64,000 bases of DNA, taken from positions 2,108,001-2,172,000 of the forward strand of contig NZ_CP017279.1 in NCBI RefSeq assembly GCF_001750725.1, written 5' to 3'. Positions 36,185 through 44,603 of this stretch are shown here, one piece after another (the first letter of the stretch is position 1; each line of letters opens with the position of its first letter). The position numbers and the translations under genes were made by a program. The notes below the pieces were generated by a model. The model was not told the DNA's origin. It did not search any database and was given only the letters and a program-made list of their open reading frames with translations. This DNA comes from Enterobacter ludwigii. Lineage in GTDB: Bacteria; Pseudomonadota; Gammaproteobacteria; Enterobacterales; Enterobacteriaceae.

Positions 36185-36187
36185 AAG

Positions 36188-39100
36188 TTAATCCTCAGTA
36201 CCTGATACCTGGAAACTGCGGGGTGCTTCATCAGCACACCATTTTCGCCAGGCCCCGCGCAGGGCCTGCTGGAAAGGAATCGCCACATTGCTCTGGCTCT
36301 GGAGTGGGATTGTGCTCCGCATGCTTTGACGCAAAGCGCTGAGGGTTTCCAGTCGGGTTTGCCAGCTAACGGCCTTGTCGAAATAGTCTTGCTGACTTTC
36401 CGCCACAAACTCATCCAGCCCGTAAATATGCAAGATCTCCAGCCCCTGCCGCGCGGGATAGGTTGCGCCTGCCAGGGTAAGCGTCGGGACGCCCATCCAT
36501 ATGCCATGACTGGTGGTGGTTCCCCCGTTGTACGGGAAGGAATCAAGCAACATGTCTACCTCATGATGCATATGAAGATACGACTCCAGTCCCGTCGTTT
36601 TACGGAAGATAAGCTGCTCATCCGATACGCCCAGCGCATTGAGCTTTTTGCGGTAGCGGGCGATCATCGCATCGTCATCCATAAAACCAATCAGCAAACG
36701 TGACGTGGCGTTATGCAGCAGAATGCGCGCCCACAACGCAAAGACCTGGTCATTCAATTTTTTCGGGCGGTTGAAACTACCGTAGGTAAACCAGCCGTTC
36801 GTTAGGGCTGGCAAGGCATTGACGTCAGGGCTGGAAGCATCCGGCTCAAAGAAGTTATCGAGTGGAATCGCGATCAGCTTTTCAGTGAACTGAGCGTCTA
36901 TCGCAGCATTCCTGACAAACCCGGTGCTGATAATGCGGTAATCCATCTGCCGCATCCCGGTCGTGCCCGGGTAACCGAGCCAGGTGATTTGCACCGGCGC
37001 AGGCTTAAAGGCAAACGCGGGTAAACGCGTCCCGGTGGTATGACCCGAGAGATCAAAAAGAATATCAATCCCGTCGCTGTGGATCTGTTTTGCCAGCTCA
37101 ACGTTATTGAGATGGGTAACAGATAACCACTTCGTCGAGGTGTTACGGAAGTGCTCCGTGACGGCATCATCTTTATCCAGCGTACTATATCCGTAGAGGG
37201 AAAACCGCTCCCGATCCATGCCGTCCCAGAACGGGCGCAGGAAGCGGCTTACGGGATGGTTACGGAAGTCTCCGGAGACAAAGCCGACGCGCAACGGCCG
37301 CTCAGGATCCTTACTACCCTGCCACGGCAGCGCCAGGTCGAAGTTTGTCGCCCACTCGGTCACCAGTTCACCATAGGCAAGATGGCGATTGAAAAGCACT
37401 TCCGGCGAGACAGAAAAATCGTGGGTAAGAACAAACAGCAGGCTGGTGAAACAGTCAAAATCACCCGGCGCAAACTCGAGCGATTTCTCGAGGAAATAGC
37501 GTGCTTCCGTCAGTTTCTGATTATCACTGAGAATAATGCCCATCATCGCGAGATGCAGCGGATTCGTGGCGTTATAGCGCAACGATTCCCTGGCGCAGCG
37601 TTCAGCCATGGCCATATTGCGACGCGCATGATAAACCACCGCCAGCGTATTCCAGAATGACGCATTATGTTTATTCAACCGCAGCAGCGCCTGCAGGATC
37701 CGGGCGGCATAATGCAGCTCACCTTTTTTCTGCAGCACGGTTGCCAGGTCGAACCAGATATCCTGCCCAGCAGAGTAGCGGCTCATGAGCTGGCAGAGTG
37801 CCAACAGAGCCTCGTCCCAGTCGCCCATCAGCAGGCTTGCACGGGAAGAGCAGCGAAGCAGATGCAGATTATGAGGATCGTTTTCAATCTGTCCCGTAAT
37901 GTAATCGCGCGCGTCTTTCGCCAGACCTGCGGCAATCAGCGCGTTTACGTTTTGGTAAATGAGATCGATGCCAGGATCCTGTTCATCCCTCTCCCCTGCC
38001 ATAATCTGCCCGTCAACAAGTAAACCGCCCTGTTGCGATCCGACATTAAGCAGTAAAAGCGTATCAATGTTGCTTTTAAGGTAGTCGACATCCCCCAGAC
38101 GCAAAAAACGCTGCAGTGCTTTGCGCCAAGCTTCAGGGGTACCTTTCAATAGTCCTTTCGCCTTCAGTGCAGAAAAGCACTCTCGGCTTCTGGCCTGATT
38201 CACATCCATGCCGGCAATCGCGAACTCCCGTTCGTCGTCACTGAGGGTCACACGCTCCCCCCAGAGATTAAGCATGATGTCAAAGTCTTGCCCTACCAGA
38301 AGAGGAGCAATTAACGTGAGTTCACTTTCAGGCTGAACATTGTAAGGCCCCGGTGAACCCGCCCAGTGGAGCCCCGGAATTTGGTTGAGAAAGAGATCTT
38401 TTAGAGATTCAAGTACGCTCTGGGAGACATCCTCCTCTTTTTCGGGAAGACGAGCGTTGCTCACCAGTTGATCAAATGACAGGCTCAGCGGCCATGCGCC
38501 GCCAAGCAGATCGAGAATATGCAGCGTCGTGGTATTTTGCGTCGAGAAAAATTTCCCTTCAGCGTTGGTGTGAGCATTGACGATCTCGCCGCGATCGTTG
38601 CGGCAACGTCTGAAATCACCGGCCCAGTGCAGCGTGTTTAACCGGGTAAAATCCAGCGCCGCCGCGTTAACAGTATCATCACGGGAAAGCAGGCTGACGC
38701 GCTCGCGACGGTTGACGGCAAAATCGAGATATTGCTGCGCGGCAATCGATGCCTGCCCAGATGAGACCAGTGCGTGCAGCTGATGAATTTGCTCGCTAAA
38801 GCTCTCACCCGTTTCGTACTGAGGCAGCGCATCCCCCACGTAGCGCAGCCCGCAGGATGAGAGAGTATCGGTGAACTGAAGGAACTGCCCGGAGATGTGC
38901 GTGGCGCTTGCCAGGCTCTCAATAAGGGTCGTGTCGTCAACGCGCTCCATCGCGAGCACATAGTCTTTGATCTCCCCTTCCGGCTGGGTCAATGCCAGAT
39001 AGCTGAGCATACCACGAGCAAAAGCAACCTTCTCATCTGACCGGCCCGCAAGGCGTGCGTGGAAGGCCAACGCATCCTGAACGTATTGTGCCGCGGATTC

Positions 39101-39523
39101 AGGCGGGGTAAAAATCTGGTGGATGGCAATAATGCCATACGCCGACAGGTGGCGACGACACCACTGCAACAGCGCGTCACGCTCTGGCATGCCTGCAGGA
39201 ATAAAGTCCCCGCGAATAAGAATGTAATCGAACTCACCCGGTGACACGTTCAGCACATCGTTAAGACCCGCCGCAACCAGTTCAATACTGACGATACCCA
39301 GACGCTGCGCCTGCCTCTGCCCCGCTGCAATAGCGTCTTCGTTAATATCAATACCTATCCCGACACAATCAGGCCAGGCCAGCGCAGCGGATAACAACAC
39401 CTCGCCCTGTCCGCAACCTAAATCCAGGACGCGTGCATTCTCAAATGCCCCGGCAGGAAACTGATACAGGGCAGCGGCGGCCTGCAGACCCGATAGCGTG
39501 AATCGATTATCTGGATACAACAT
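36188..39523 (-). CDS. Methyltransferase-TPR-GT41 (SPINDLY/OGT-type) fusion, candidate flagellin glycosyltransferase
   Basis: An 1111-residue protein. Residues 1-150 form a class I methyltransferase (VLDLGCGQGEV, residues 32-42). About 150-480 resemble the regulatory region that follows some bacterial protein methyltransferases. About 500-735 are TPR-like helical repeats. From residue 744 to about 1085 is an OGT-type GT41 domain: GDFRNHPVSRF (catalytic-region His at about 756), SFNRPKKLND (Lys at about 921) and DSFPYNGGTTTSHGIWMGVP, matching the UDP-sugar site of O-GlcNAc transferase. Bacterial TPR-GT41 enzymes glycosylate Ser/Thr of proteins, so this is the prime candidate for transfer to flagellin. 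The fused methyltransferase is unusual. Confidence 0.88.
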   Translation of the reverse strand: MLYPDNRFTLSGLQAAAALYQFPAGAFENARVLDLGCGQGEVLLSAALAWPDCVGIGIDINEDAIAAGQRQAQRLGIVSIELVAAGLNDVLNVSPGEFDYILIRGDFIPAGMPERDALLQWCRRHLSAYGIIAIHQIFTPPESAAQYVQDALAFHARLAGRSDEKVAFARGMLSYLALTQPEGEIKDYVLAMERVDDTTLIESLASATHISGQFLQFTDTLSSCGLRYVGDALPQYETGESFSEQIHQLHALVSSGQASIAAQQYLDFAVNRRERVSLLSRDDTVNAAALDFTRLNTLHWAGDFRRCRNDRGEIVNAHTNAEGKFFSTQNTTTLHILDLLGGAWPLSLSFDQLVSNARLPEKEEDVSQSVLESLKDLFLNQIPGLHWAGSPGPYNVQPESELTLIAPLLVGQDFDIMLNLWGERVTLSDDEREFAIAGMDVNQARSRECFSALKAKGLLKGTPEAWRKALQRFLRLGDVDYLKSNIDTLLLLNVGSQQGGLLVDGQIMAGERDEQDPGIDLIYQNVNALIAAGLAKDARDYITGQIENDPHNLHLLRCSSRASLLMGDWDEALLALCQLMSRYSAGQDIWFDLATVLQKKGELHYAARILQALLRLNKHNASFWNTLAVVYHARRNMAMAERCARESLRYNATNPLHLAMMGIILSDNQKLTEARYFLEKSLEFAPGDFDCFTSLLFVLTHDFSVSPEVLFNRHLAYGELVTEWATNFDLALPWQGSKDPERPLRVGFVSGDFRNHPVSRFLRPFWDGMDRERFSLYGYSTLDKDDAVTEHFRNTSTKWLSVTHLNNVELAKQIHSDGIDILFDLSGHTTGTRLPAFAFKPAPVQITWLGYPGTTGMRQMDYRIISTGFVRNAAIDAQFTEKLIAIPLDNFFEPDASSPDVNALPALTNGWFTYGSFNRPKKLNDQVFALWARILLHNATSRLLIGFMDDDAMIARYRKKLNALGVSDEQLIFRKTTGLESYLHMHHEVDMLLDSFPYNGGTTTSHGIWMGVPTLTLAGATYPARQGLEILHIYGLDEFVAESQQDYFDKAVSWQTRLETLSALRQSMRSTIPLQSQSNVAIPFQQALRGAWRKWCADEAPRSFQVSGTED

Positions 39524-39550
39524 ACAGAGAAAGTTCCATGAGTTCAGTGG

Positions 39551-40969
39551 TTAGCCAAAATAGGTTTGTTGCATCGCAGCTTTGTAGTTCTGGTACGCTT
39601 CGCCGCCTGATTTTTGCGTGGTCACTGTCCAGCTGAACGTGGCGTCGGTGTAGCGAATATCGATCAGTTTCTCCAGCGGCTCGCGATGAATGGCCATCTG
39701 CTCAACCGCAGGCAGTGCATCCAGCGCGACAGAAAGTGCGACCTGGTCGAGGAACCACTCCGCATTGCCGCGGCGTAGATTCCAGTCAATAAATGTCGCA
39801 ACAAGCGACAGGTATTTACGCGAAAGCATCCCCGGAGCCGTATAGACAAAGCCGGCGGGAACCTGCTCCCATGGCGGTGCGCCGTTACTGTAAGAGAGGA
39901 CAATTTCCTTATCAGGAAGATGTTGCTTAATATCGGCCCAGTTCTTACGAACGAGACAATCTGCATCAAGAACAATAACTGGAGAGGTGAACACGCTCAG
40001 TGCATAGCTGAGGAAAACAAAACGTCTTGAGGCGTACCAGACATTGATACCAAAAACGGGCGCAATCTTTTCGGCTGTCGCCGATATCACCATTCCCGGA
40101 AAATGCTGGTGCAGCGAATGAACGTGCGCCTTTGTCTCATCATCAGGGTTATAAAGATGCAGGTGAACGTTAAGCTGGTCGCCGTTGGTATGGAAGATCG
40201 AACCTAACAGCGTCAGGGCGTGATCGAAGTAATAGCGTTTGTCGCACGCTACCAGAACCGTTGTTTTTCCGTTTTCCTCTGCCGAAAGAAGCCACTCGTA
40301 GTGCGAAAAATCAGGCTCATAATCAGGCATATTCAGGGCGGAGAAATCGATGAACGTTTCAGGGCAGCCACCCAGTTTATGAATCCCCGTGACGATCATT
40401 AGCATCGTTAACGCGTCTTCACCAATATGTTCAGGATCGGCGGTCAGCTGCTGGATAAGCGTCTGCATCTGATTAAAATCATCTTCCATCAGGCACACTA
40501 ACAGCAATATTTTCATCACGGTTGGGGATGGACTCACCACCGCGTAGTAGTTTGAAATCAGGAATAAGGCGGCGTCAATTTCGTTAATACGGAAGAAAAC
40601 CTGAATACCCGCCACCAGAAGATTTATGCTGTCGTCATGCTGAAGCGCCTCTACGACCCAACCGGTAATGGTTTCACTCAGCTCTTGCGAAAAGGGTGTT
40701 GGCTTGCCCTGGTTTTTAAAATCAAACGCGGCGTTTGCTGCAGCGATCGCGCACAGCATGCGCTTAACAGCGAGTTCTTTTTGTGCATCCAGATCGGTCG
40801 TTGCGTCCATGATCTGGGGTTCGAGCGTGGCAATATCAGAATTTTTATAGTGCAGGATTTCGGTTACAACATGCGCAGGCAATGCATCCGTTTCTGGCAA
40901 AAAGATTAGCCGTGAAAATTCATCACGGTAATACTGATGCAGCGATCGTGTACGCTCGAACTTGTTCAT
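39551..40969 (-). CDS. GT-A-type glycosyltransferase of the flagellin glycosylation island
   Basis: A 472-residue protein. The start MNKFERTRSL is preferred: an AGAGAA-like ribosome site precedes it, and 24 further codons upstream read through an inverted repeat. The first about 230 residues are helical and unrecognised. Residues about 235-472 look like a GT-A fold: entry strand VLVACDKRYYFDHAL, D335-A-D337 metal motif in VIVLDADCLV, and WFLDQVAL near the end, reminiscent of GT8-like enzymes. First gene of the island operon, just behind the fliC terminator. It may extend the glycan or act on flagellin itself. Confidence 0.82.
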   Translation of the reverse strand: MNKFERTRSLHQYYRDEFSRLIFLPETDALPAHVVTEILHYKNSDIATLEPQIMDATTDLDAQKELAVKRMLCAIAAANAAFDFKNQGKPTPFSQELSETITGWVVEALQHDDSINLLVAGIQVFFRINEIDAALFLISNYYAVVSPSPTVMKILLLVCLMEDDFNQMQTLIQQLTADPEHIGEDALTMLMIVTGIHKLGGCPETFIDFSALNMPDYEPDFSHYEWLLSAEENGKTTVLVACDKRYYFDHALTLLGSIFHTNGDQLNVHLHLYNPDDETKAHVHSLHQHFPGMVISATAEKIAPVFGINVWYASRRFVFLSYALSVFTSPVIVLDADCLVRKNWADIKQHLPDKEIVLSYSNGAPPWEQVPAGFVYTAPGMLSRKYLSLVATFIDWNLRRGNAEWFLDQVALSVALDALPAVEQMAIHREPLEKLIDIRYTDATFSWTVTTQKSGGEAYQNYKAAMQQTYFG

Positions 40970-40981
40970 CCCGATTCTCTT

Positions 40982-41000
40982 AGTAAGATTGCGATTCTTA
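40982..41000. promoter_or_regulatory. Inverted repeat before the island's first gene
   Basis: GTAAGA and TCTTAC flank a 7-bp centre, 13 bp upstream of the first start codon. It could be an operator or an mRNA hairpin near the ribosome site. Confidence 0.35.
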
Positions 41001-41084
41001 CCCATCGTACAAGGGAATATTCGAGATAATGGAAGGAACACCCCCGGTAATAATGGCTTATTTCGGAGATTGTCTGGCGGGCAA

Positions 41085-41113
41085 AAAAAAAGGTTGCTGT
41101 CTCCAGCAACCTT
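41085..41113 (-). terminator. Terminator of fliC
   Basis: On the minus strand AAGGTTGCTG-GAGA-CAGCAACCTT is followed by T8 or more, 20 bp after the flagellin stop. It separates fliC from the glycosylation operon, so that operon needs its own promoter or read-through. Confidence 0.93.
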
Positions 41114-41132
41114 TATGAAACAGACGCGGCGA

Positions 41133-41969
41133 TTAACGCAGCAGAGACAGCATAGCCTGAGGAACCTGGTTTGCCTGAGACAGTACAGAAGTACCAGCCT
41201 GCTGCAGGATCTGCGCGCGAGACATGTTGGAAACTTCGGTAGCGTAGTCAGCGTCCTGGATACGGGACTGAGCAGCAGACAGATTATTGATAGAGTTGTT
41301 CAGGTTGTTGATGGTAGATTCAAAACGGTTCTGAATCGCACCCATGTTAGAACGCGCGGTATCAATTTTCGCGATTGCAGCATCAGCAGCAGAGATAACA
41401 GCCTGTGCAGAGGCGTTATCGGAGATTGCAGTGCTCAGACCAGCGCTCAGGGTACCAGAGGTCGCGTTGATCAGCGCGTTGCTGTCTACAGAGATGGTGT
41501 CGTTAGCAGAAGTACCAGCACCAACCTGAATTTTCAGCGCGGTAGATACAGAGCCGTCCAGCAGTTTTTTACCGTTGAAGTTAGCTGAGCCCGCGATACG
41601 GTCGATTTCAGCCAGACGCTGTTTGATTTCAGTGTTGACGGAAGTCAGGTCAGAAGAACCGTTGGTGTCGGTAGCAGCCTGAACAGACAGCTCACGAATA
41701 CGCTGTAAGTTGGTGTTGATTTCGTTCAGGTTACCTTCAGCAGTCTGAACCAGGGAGATGCCGTCGTTGGCGTTACGCGCCGCCTGGGTCATACCTTTAA
41801 TCTGGGAGGTCATGCGGTTAGCAATCGCCTGGCCAGCAGCGTCATCTTTCGCGCTGTTGATACGCAGACCAGAGGACAGACGCTCGATAGCAGTGCCCAG
41901 AGAAGACTGAGATTTGTTCAGGTTGTTCTGAGTGGTCAGGGACAACAGGTTAGTATTGATAACTGCCAT
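41133..41969 (-). CDS. fliC: Flagellin FliC (short, D0-D1 type)
   Basis: A 278-residue flagellin with the conserved N-terminal (MAVINTNLLSLTTQNNL, LSSGLRINSAKDDAAGQAIA) and C-terminal (LNNSINNLSAAQSRIQDADYATEVS...MLSLLR) polymerisation domains. Between them lie only about 60 variable residues, rich in Ser, Thr, Ala and Asn, so the D2/D3 outer domains of E. coli (498 residues) or Salmonella flagellin are absent. That exposed Ser/Thr-rich segment (about residues 130-195) is the likely glycan acceptor. Transcribed from a sigma-28 promoter. Confidence 0.97.
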   Translation of the reverse strand: MAVINTNLLSLTTQNNLNKSQSSLGTAIERLSSGLRINSAKDDAAGQAIANRMTSQIKGMTQAARNANDGISLVQTAEGNLNEINTNLQRIRELSVQAATDTNGSSDLTSVNTEIKQRLAEIDRIAGSANFNGKKLLDGSVSTALKIQVGAGTSANDTISVDSNALINATSGTLSAGLSTAISDNASAQAVISAADAAIAKIDTARSNMGAIQNRFESTINNLNNSINNLSAAQSRIQDADYATEVSNMSRAQILQQAGTSVLSQANQVPQAMLSLLR

Positions 41970-42042
41970 AATTTTAATTCCTTCAAAAATGGTTTCTAGG
42001 GTCGGTGCCTAACACTCACGGCGTCTCTCACCGTCAACAAGG

Positions 42043-42069
42043 TTATCGACGCTCGAACAGCAGACTTTA
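42043..42069 (-). promoter_or_regulatory. Sigma-28 promoter of fliC
   Basis: Minus strand TAAAGTCT-N11-GTCGATAA, close to the TAAAGTTT-N11-GCCGATAA consensus; leader of about 65 nt. Confidence 0.88.
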
Positions 42070-42274
42070 GAAAATATCGAAGAAAATATTTAATTATTTG
42101 TTTTATAAAGATTTATTTTGCTCTAAAGCGGCTACAGAGTGCATGATGAATAAAAGATTAACGCAAAAAATCACCGTCTTATTCTCTTCGGTATATTTCT
42201 TCGTCATGCACCCTGTTGATTTAAAACGCGTCATTTAGGTCGCTTATTCAGCGATATATTTTTTAAGCTTGCCG

Positions 42275-42301
42275 TAAACTTTTCGTCGAACGGGCCGATA
42301 A
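42275..42301 (+). promoter_or_regulatory. Sigma-28 promoter of fliDST
   Basis: TAAACTTT-N11-GCCGATAA with a perfect minus-10, about 30 bp before the fliD start. Confidence 0.92.
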
Positions 42302-42334
42302 ACGACTGAAACATCCATTAAGAAGGAACACTAC

Positions 42335-43753
42335 ATGGCGACTATCAGTAATCTCGGGGTGGGCATGCCCGGCCTGTCAGATCTGTACGATAAGCTGCAG
42401 GCAGCAGAAGAAACAAAATTGACGGCTATTGCCAAGCAAAAAACCACCTACGACGCGCAGATTACCGGTTACGGCAAATTACAAAGCGCCCTGACGAATC
42501 TGCAAACCGCAGCTGCTAAGCTCGCAAAAACAGATACGTGGAACTCAACCTCCATTAGCAGCACCAATACTGCATTTTCGGCTATCAGTACCTCCGGCGC
42601 TAACGTTGGTGATGTGACAGTCAACGTGAGCAAGATTGCTAAAGGCCAGGTGCTGACAACCACGCCAGGCACTATCGACAGCAATACTAAGCAGTTAGGT
42701 GGCACCACGGGCACCAACAGCCGAACCATTACCATTACCCAGGCAGGCGCTGACAGTAAACCACTGACGGTAACCCTGGCCGATGGCGATACCTCCCTGA
42801 ACGGGATCGCTAAAGCCATTAATGCTGCCAACGGCAGTGTCTCGGCAAGTGTGGTGAAAGCGGATGATGGCGACTATCGTCTGATGCTGACCTCCAAAAC
42901 CACCGGTACCGATTCTGATATGACGGTAACAGTGACCGGCGACGATACGCTGAAAGGCATCATTGGCAGTGGCGCACTTACCGAACAGGTAAAATCACAA
43001 AATGCCGTCGTTAACGTCAACGGTATCCAGATTGTCCGCCAGACCAATACCATCACTGACGCCATTCCAGGGGTAACATTAACCCTGAAAGCGCAGAGCA
43101 CGGCCGATGAAACCCTGACCGTAACCCGCTCAACAGACGATAACAAAAAAGCCATTACAGAATGGGTAACTGCCTATAACTCTCTGCAGTCCACCATTGC
43201 CTCATTGACGAAATATGAGCCACCTGCGGTGGGGGCAACCGCCCAGTCTTCGAATAACGGCGTACTGATGGGTGACAGTACTATCCGCGGAGTACAATCC
43301 GATCTGCGTGCTTTATTGACCAATGTGCAGAGCGGTTCCTATGCCATTATGGCCCAACTTGGCATCACACAGGACCCGGTCAAAGGCGCGGACGGCGCGG
43401 TTGGCAACCTGAAAATTGATGATAAGAAATTAACCAAGATCCTCACGGACGATCCGGCTGGTGTACAGGCCTATTTTGTGGGTGACGGGAAAACGACCGG
43501 TTTCGCTACCCAGATGAATAACAAGCTAACCGATATGCTGAGCACGTCTGTCGGCAAAGAAGGCGTTATTCAGAATGCGAAGGACGGTATTAACGCCACG
43601 CTCAAATCCATCGGCAAACGTTACGACGCGATGGAATTGACGATTGAAGCCACGATGGCGCGCTATAAAAAGCAATTTAACGATTTAGATAAGTTGGTCA
43701 CAAAATTCAACGGCACGGCCACTTATTTGACCCAACAGTTCAGCAGTAAGTAA
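42335..43753 (+). CDS. fliD: Flagellar filament cap FliD
   Basis: A 472-residue hook-associated protein 2 that caps the filament and folds incoming flagellin. The N-terminal FliD_N region (VGMPGLSDLYDKLQAAEETKL) and C-terminal coiled coil with FliS-like export helices are present, and the length agrees with E. coli (468). An AAGGAA ribosome site precedes the ATG. First gene of fliDST. Confidence 0.97.
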   Translation: MATISNLGVGMPGLSDLYDKLQAAEETKLTAIAKQKTTYDAQITGYGKLQSALTNLQTAAAKLAKTDTWNSTSISSTNTAFSAISTSGANVGDVTVNVSKIAKGQVLTTTPGTIDSNTKQLGGTTGTNSRTITITQAGADSKPLTVTLADGDTSLNGIAKAINAANGSVSASVVKADDGDYRLMLTSKTTGTDSDMTVTVTGDDTLKGIIGSGALTEQVKSQNAVVNVNGIQIVRQTNTITDAIPGVTLTLKAQSTADETLTVTRSTDDNKKAITEWVTAYNSLQSTIASLTKYEPPAVGATAQSSNNGVLMGDSTIRGVQSDLRALLTNVQSGSYAIMAQLGITQDPVKGADGAVGNLKIDDKKLTKILTDDPAGVQAYFVGDGKTTGFATQMNNKLTDMLSTSVGKEGVIQNAKDGINATLKSIGKRYDAMELTIEATMARYKKQFNDLDKLVTKFNGTATYLTQQFSSK

Positions 43754-43766
43754 GAAAGGAAACGAT

Positions 43767-44171
43767 ATGTATAGCAAATCTGGTGTACAAGCCTATCAGC
43801 AGGTAGGTCTTGAATCTGCTGTCTTGAGTGCCAGCCCGCACCAGTTGGTTGTCATGTTGTTCGACGGTATCCATAGCGCGCTTATCCGGGCGCGCCTTTT
43901 CCTTGAGCAGGGGGACATCCCGGCAAAAGGAGAGGCCCTGTCTAAGGCCATTAATATTATCGAAAATGGCCTTAAGGCTGGGTTAAATATGGATGTGGGA
44001 GGAGAACTCCCCCGCAACCTTTCTGCGCTTTATGACTATATGGTACGCCGTTTGTTACATGCCAATCTGCGCAATGACATCGAGGCTATTACCGAAGTCG
44101 AGGCTCTGCTGCTCAATATTTCCGACGCCTGGAAGCAAATCGGCCCGGGTTATACTCCCAAGCAGGATTAA
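43767..44171 (+). CDS. fliS: Flagellin export chaperone FliS
   Basis: A 134-residue, all-helical chaperone that binds the C-terminus of FliC and prevents its polymerisation in the cytosol. It starts 13 bp after fliD with a GAAAGGAA ribosome site. Family motifs MYSKSGVQAYQQVGLESAV and QLVVMLFDG are visible. Confidence 0.97.
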   Translation: MYSKSGVQAYQQVGLESAVLSASPHQLVVMLFDGIHSALIRARLFLEQGDIPAKGEALSKAINIIENGLKAGLNMDVGGELPRNLSALYDYMVRRLLHANLRNDIEAITEVEALLLNISDAWKQIGPGYTPKQD

Positions 44172-44176
44172 CTTTA

Positions 44177-44539
44177 ATGAACGACTCCAGCTTATCCCTT
44201 AAAAAGTGGCATGCTCTTTATGCGCTTAGCAATACAATGCTGAGCCTTGCTCAATCCGGGAAATGGGATGAGCTTATCGAACAGGAGGTTGCATACGTTT
44301 CGCTGGTTGAAGAGATCAGCACGACTCCTTTTCCGCCCGACAGCAAACACATCCAGGATCAGGCGATGGTGATACTGAATCAGGTGCTGCAGAATGAGCT
44401 CCTCCTCAAGGATTTGTTGCAGGAAAGAATGAGTGAGTTGAGCGGTCTTATTGCCCAAACCAACAAGCAAAAAAACGTTAACGTTACCTACGGGAAGTTG
44501 TCAGGCAACATATTATTTCCCGGAGAGATGAATCATTAA
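44177..44539 (+). CDS. fliT: Flagellar chaperone and FlhDC regulator FliT
   Basis: A 120-residue helical protein. It chaperones FliD and, when free, binds FlhC of the FlhDC activator to lower class II transcription. It starts 5 bp after fliS. The sequence is less conserved than its neighbours, as usual for FliT, but size and place are decisive. Confidence 0.93.
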   Translation: MNDSSLSLKKWHALYALSNTMLSLAQSGKWDELIEQEVAYVSLVEEISTTPFPPDSKHIQDQAMVILNQVLQNELLLKDLLQERMSELSGLIAQTNKQKNVNVTYGKLSGNILFPGEMNH

Positions 44540-44565
44540 TTCACATTAGCGATTCTTGATCCATA

Positions 44566-44595
44566 CTCCAGAAGTCTGCCAAACGGCTTCTGGAG
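44566..44595 (+). promoter_or_regulatory. Hairpin covering the amyA ribosome-binding site
   Basis: CTCCAGAAG pairs perfectly with CTTCTGGAG around a 12-base loop. The right arm contains the GGAG that lies 8 bases before the amyA ATG, so folding would hide the ribosome site. There is no T-tract, so it is a poor terminator for fliT. Confidence 0.65.
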
Positions 44596-44603
44596 CACGG
44601 ACG

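Larger units (their letters stand above)
41970..42334. promoter_or_regulatory. Divergent fliC / fliD control region
   Basis: 365 bp without a gene, holding one sigma-28 promoter for each direction (listed separately) and an AT-rich centre around nt 42065-42125. Confidence 0.8.
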
